Assembly: GCA_030039095.1 (NCBI GenBank)
Contig: JASHQP010000092.1
Location: 1-17,705 of the forward strand
Direction: 5' to 3'
Origin: Streptosporangiaceae bacterium
GTDB lineage: Bacteria; Actinomycetota; Actinomycetes; Streptosporangiales; Streptosporangiaceae
Length of the DNA stretch: 17,705 bases
A model generated the notes under the pieces. The model was not told the origin of the DNA, made no database searches, and was given only the letters and a program-made list of their open reading frames with translations. Shown here one piece after another: positions 15,441 to 17,705 of the stretch; position 1 is the stretch's first letter; every line of letters begins with the position of its first letter. A program made the position numbers and the translations under genes.

Positions 15441-15466
15441 CTCATATGTCATATATGAGATATGAG
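15441..15466. promoter_or_regulatory. 26-bp near-perfect palindromic operator (GntR-type)
   Basis: The left half is CTCATATGTCATA and the right half is TATGAGATATGAG. They are reverse complements with one mismatch in 13 pairs. The element directly follows the -10 box and covers the predicted start site, the classic place for a repressor. It contains TATATGAGATA (15452-15462), identical to the site before the GntR gene at 11644, and an inner dyad CATAT-ATGAG-ATATG. Four copies of TATGAG (two per orientation, one degenerate) suggest binding by two dimers. Confidence 0.65.
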
Positions 15467-15489
15467 CATGGCGCCCCCCCGGCCATGAA

Positions 15490-15526
15490 GCGCACCCGGC
15501 CCCCACCCCCCCGGGGCCGGGTGCGC
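15490..15526 (+). terminator. Very strong leader hairpin (possible attenuator/terminator)
   Basis: A 14-bp perfect stem (GCGCACCCGGCCCC / GGGGCCGGGTGCGC) with a 9-nt C-rich loop lies about 43-80 nt after the predicted GH28 transcription start and 137 nt before its start codon. There is no T-run. It could cause premature termination, protect the mRNA 5' region, or end a short transcript. Confidence 0.5.
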
Positions 15527-15663
15527 CCCCGTCCCGCGGACGACCACACCCGGCACCGGCAAGCTCCCGCCCGGGTGGCACCGGCGAACACCCTCAGCGC
15601 ATGCTGGCGCCCGGGCGGGCACCACCAGAGTTCCCTGGCCCGTCGATCGGAGGTAGCACGAAG

Positions 15664-17094
15664 ATGTCCCATGAGATCGACCGCCGCTGCTTGCTGCGGC
15701 TGTCCGCGATCGCAGGCGCGAGCACCCTGGCGGTCCCGCTGCTGGCCGGCCGGGCCAGCGCTGCGACGGCCAGATCGGGAGCCTTAACGGGCCGTGCGGG
15801 CGGGTCGTGGCTGCCGGCCGATGCCGCCGCCGACCGCATCGTCGCCGCGGTGCGCCGTCCGTGGTTCCCCGACCGGTTCTTCCCGGTCACCCGGTTCGGC
15901 GCCGTCGGCGACGGCGTGACCGACTGCACTACCGCGTTCAAGGCGGCGATCGCCGCGTGCAACCGCTGGGGCGGCGGGCACGTGATCGTCCCGCCCGGCA
16001 CGTTCTTCACCGGCGCGATCCACCTGCTGAGCAACGTCGACCTGCACCTGGAGGCGGGCTCGACGATCCTGTTCAGCCAGGACCCGAACGCCTACCTGCC
16101 GGTGGTGTTCACCCGCTGGCAGGGCATCGAGCTGATGAACTACTCGCCGTTCATCTACTCCTACGGCCAGCGCAACATCGCGGTCACCGGGCAGGGCACG
16201 CTCGACGGCCAGGCCGACGACAACCACTGGTGGAACTGGAAAGACCTGGAAACGGCGGACTTCGACCTGCTGGAGACCATGGCCGACGACAATGTTCCGG
16301 TCCCGCAGCGGGTGTTCGGCGCCGGCCACTACCTGCCGCCGCAGATGATCCAGCCGTTCGCGTCCGACACCGTGCTGCTCGAGGGCGTCACCGTGGAGAA
16401 CTCGCCGTTCTGGCACCTGAACCCCAACCTGTGCAGCAACGTCACGATCGAGGGCCTGTCGATCAGCTCGCCGGGGCCGAACACCGACGGGTGTGACCCC
16501 GAGTCCTGCAACGGCGTGGTCATCGACAACGTCACGTTCAACACCGGCGACGACTGCATCGCGATCAAGTCCGGGCGGGATGCTGACGGCCGCCGGGTCA
16601 ACGTGCCGTGCCAGAACGTGGTGATCCAGAACTCCAACTTCGCCGACGGGCACGGCGGCATCACGATCGGCAGCGAGATGACCGGCGGCGTGAAGAACGT
16701 CTACGCCAGGGACCTGACCATGAACAGCGCGAACCTGGAGGCCGGGCACCGGGTCAAGACGAACACGCTGCGCGGCGGCTACGTGCTGAACTCCAACGTC
16801 TACCGGATCACCGCGGGCACGATCGGCGGGCCGGTGCTGCTGATCGACGCGCAGTACGACGGCCAGACCGGTGACTTCCCGCCGGACCTGACCGACATCA
16901 ACCTCACCGACTGGACGGTGTCCGACTGCGAGGGCGTCTGGTCGATCCTCGGGGCCGACGCCAGTGATCCCGTCGGCACCATCACGCTGGCCAACCTCAC
17001 GGTGACCACCTCGACGACGGCGAACTCGGCTGAGTACATCACGAACCTGGTGCTGGACAACGTGACGGTGGGCGGCGTCCCCGCCACCGGCTGA
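15664..17094 (+). CDS. Secreted GH28 polygalacturonase (Tat signal)
   Basis: This 476-aa pectin-degrading glycosidase cleaves galacturonan by inversion outside the cell. Residues 1-36 are a Tat signal: twin arginine R7-R8 in DRRCLLRLS, a hydrophobic stretch and an ASA cleavage site near 31-33. A right-handed beta-helix follows, starting FFPVTRFGAVGDGVTDCTTA (72-91). The GH28 catalytic set is complete: NTDG (273-276, D275), GDDC (295-298, D296 and D297), GHGG (329-332, H330) and RVK (363-365). WNWK and SYGQRNIAVTGQGTLDGQ are typical of this family; its exo- or endo-mode cannot be decided. ATG 15664 has GGAGG 10 nt upstream. An earlier in-frame ATG at 15601 would bury the signal peptide. It is read from the promoter-operator at 15412-15466, and its stop lies 8 bp from a convergent gene. 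Confidence 0.94.
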   Translation: MSHEIDRRCLLRLSAIAGASTLAVPLLAGRASAATARSGALTGRAGGSWLPADAAADRIVAAVRRPWFPDRFFPVTRFGAVGDGVTDCTTAFKAAIAACNRWGGGHVIVPPGTFFTGAIHLLSNVDLHLEAGSTILFSQDPNAYLPVVFTRWQGIELMNYSPFIYSYGQRNIAVTGQGTLDGQADDNHWWNWKDLETADFDLLETMADDNVPVPQRVFGAGHYLPPQMIQPFASDTVLLEGVTVENSPFWHLNPNLCSNVTIEGLSISSPGPNTDGCDPESCNGVVIDNVTFNTGDDCIAIKSGRDADGRRVNVPCQNVVIQNSNFADGHGGITIGSEMTGGVKNVYARDLTMNSANLEAGHRVKTNTLRGGYVLNSNVYRITAGTIGGPVLLIDAQYDGQTGDFPPDLTDINLTDWTVSDCEGVWSILGADASDPVGTITLANLTVTTSTTANSAEYITNLVLDNVTVGGVPATG

Positions 17095-17102
17095 TCAGCG
17101 TC

Positions 17103-17696
17103 TCAGGCGTCGCGGCGAATGGCCCAGGACGAGCCGCGTCGCATGTGGCCGACGCACAGGTAGATGATGCCGCCGCCGGGCGCCTGGAGCAGGCAGATGA
17201 GCACCCATGCCCACTTGGGCAGGTGGCGCACCTGCTCGGCCCGGGCGATGTCGGCCAGGCAGAAGGCGTCGAACCCGATACCCAGCGCCACGACCACCCC
17301 GAGCGGCCAGCCGGGCGGGCCGAGAAGCACGCGCAGCAGCGCGACGACGCCCACCGCGCCGACGAGCCAGATGAGAAGCGCGAGTACCGCCCGGCGCAGC
17401 AGAAACTCGCGGTGGCGGGCCGGTGCCATGCCGAACGGGCCCTGAGCTGTCGCGGTCCGCGCGTCGGCTCGCGCGGAGCGGCTCAGCCGCCTTGTTGTCC
17501 GGGAGATGCCGAAGCAGAAGCTGAGCACACGCAGCGCGCGCCGCAGCGGAGGGCGGATGCTCTCGTCGCCGAGGATCGCGGGCAGTTCGGCGGTCCACTC
17601 CCGGCAGCGCTCGGCGCGCTCGTCGGCCGGGAGCCGGCGGCAGGCGGCGCGGATGAGCCACTCGGCGAGCCGCTGGGTGCGCGGGGCCCGGCTCAC
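17103..17696 (-). CDS. Membrane protein with PLDc_N-like C-terminal domain
   Basis: The 197-aa product starts with GTG 17696. Residues 8-40 (RLAEWLIRAACRRLPADERA, then REWTAELPAI) resemble the N-terminal helix seen in actinobacterial membrane proteins encoded beside PadR-type regulators. Three hydrophobic helices follow at about 101-125, 130-148 and 162-183. The last two with ADIARAEQVRHLPKWAWVLI and GGGIIYLCVGHMRRGSSW match the PLDc_N pattern, a two-helix membrane hairpin that ends in a glycine-rich IIYL segment. No phospholipase HKD motif is present, so it is not an enzyme of that kind. GTGA at the start suggests an overlap with an upstream gene ending at 17693, outside the window apart from its last codons. 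Its function is unknown; it is probably a regulated small membrane protein. Confidence 0.75.
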   Translation of the reverse strand: MSRAPRTQRLAEWLIRAACRRLPADERAERCREWTAELPAILGDESIRPPLRRALRVLSFCFGISRTTRRLSRSARADARTATAQGPFGMAPARHREFLLRRAVLALLIWLVGAVGVVALLRVLLGPPGWPLGVVVALGIGFDAFCLADIARAEQVRHLPKWAWVLICLLQAPGGGIIYLCVGHMRRGSSWAIRRDA

Positions 17697-17705
17697 CGGG
17701 CGCTC

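Noticed and set aside
15446..15787. Possible leader peptide or gene starting in the GH28 operator
   Set aside because: The frame runs through the 14-bp hairpin and into the Tat signal region of GH28 in another phase; it is proline/arginine-rich, with no ribosome-binding site because the predicted transcript starts at its first codons.

Overview
The window is about 70% G+C, and its genes show the strong third-position G/C bias, GTG starts and ATGA/GTGA overlaps of a high-GC actinomycete (Streptosporangiales- or Streptomyces-like; genus not resolvable from sequence alone). It is a chromosomal accessory region rich in catabolic genes. No rRNA, tRNA, CRISPR array, transposase or integrase was seen.

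Layout. (1) 48-1199, minus strand: three small genes of unknown function, one a two-helix membrane protein. (2) 1277-6040: a divergent catabolic locus. A metal-dependent amidohydrolase reads left; a class III CoA-transferase, a citrate-synthase/citryl-CoA-lyase homologue, a LigB-type extradiol dioxygenase homologue and its LigA partner read right as a tight operon. The two arms share a 56-bp intergenic promoter, and the CoA-transferase appears to be translated from a leaderless GTG. (3) 6168-7898: a complete prolyl-tRNA synthetase, oddly placed and of a sequence type unlike the usual Streptomyces enzyme, so possibly a second copy. (4) 8217-11159: an Lrp/AsnC regulator co-transcribed with a class III omega-aminotransferase, and divergent from them an FAD-dependent amine oxidoreductase gene broken by an internal deletion. 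This looks like a decayed amine/polyamine catabolic unit. (5) 11160-11703: a 544-bp gap with hairpins, an A+T-rich island and a regulator-type operator. (6) 11704-15090: FCD-GntR regulator, DHDPS-family lyase/dehydratase and IlvD/Edd sugar-acid dehydratase, overlapping as one operon. (7) 15412-17094: a promoter with a near-perfect 26-bp palindrome at its start point, a strong leader hairpin and a Tat-exported GH28 polygalacturonase. (8) 17103-17696, minus: a membrane protein with a PLDc_N-like C-terminus.

How the genes may work together. The operator in front of the GntR gene and the palindrome in front of the GH28 gene share the same 11-mer, TATATGAGATA. This suggests that the GntR protein controls both its own sugar-acid operon and the secreted pectinase, linking plant polysaccharide attack to uptake-independent intracellular sugar-acid breakdown. 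Locus 2 pairs a ring-cleavage-type enzyme with a CoA-transferase and a citryl-CoA-lyase-like protein. I propose, as inference, a CoA-dependent route that cleaves a citrate-like ring-fission product. The LigB-like protein seems to lack some usual catalytic residues, so its chemistry may not be ordinary ring cleavage. This locus is the best candidate here for an undescribed system.
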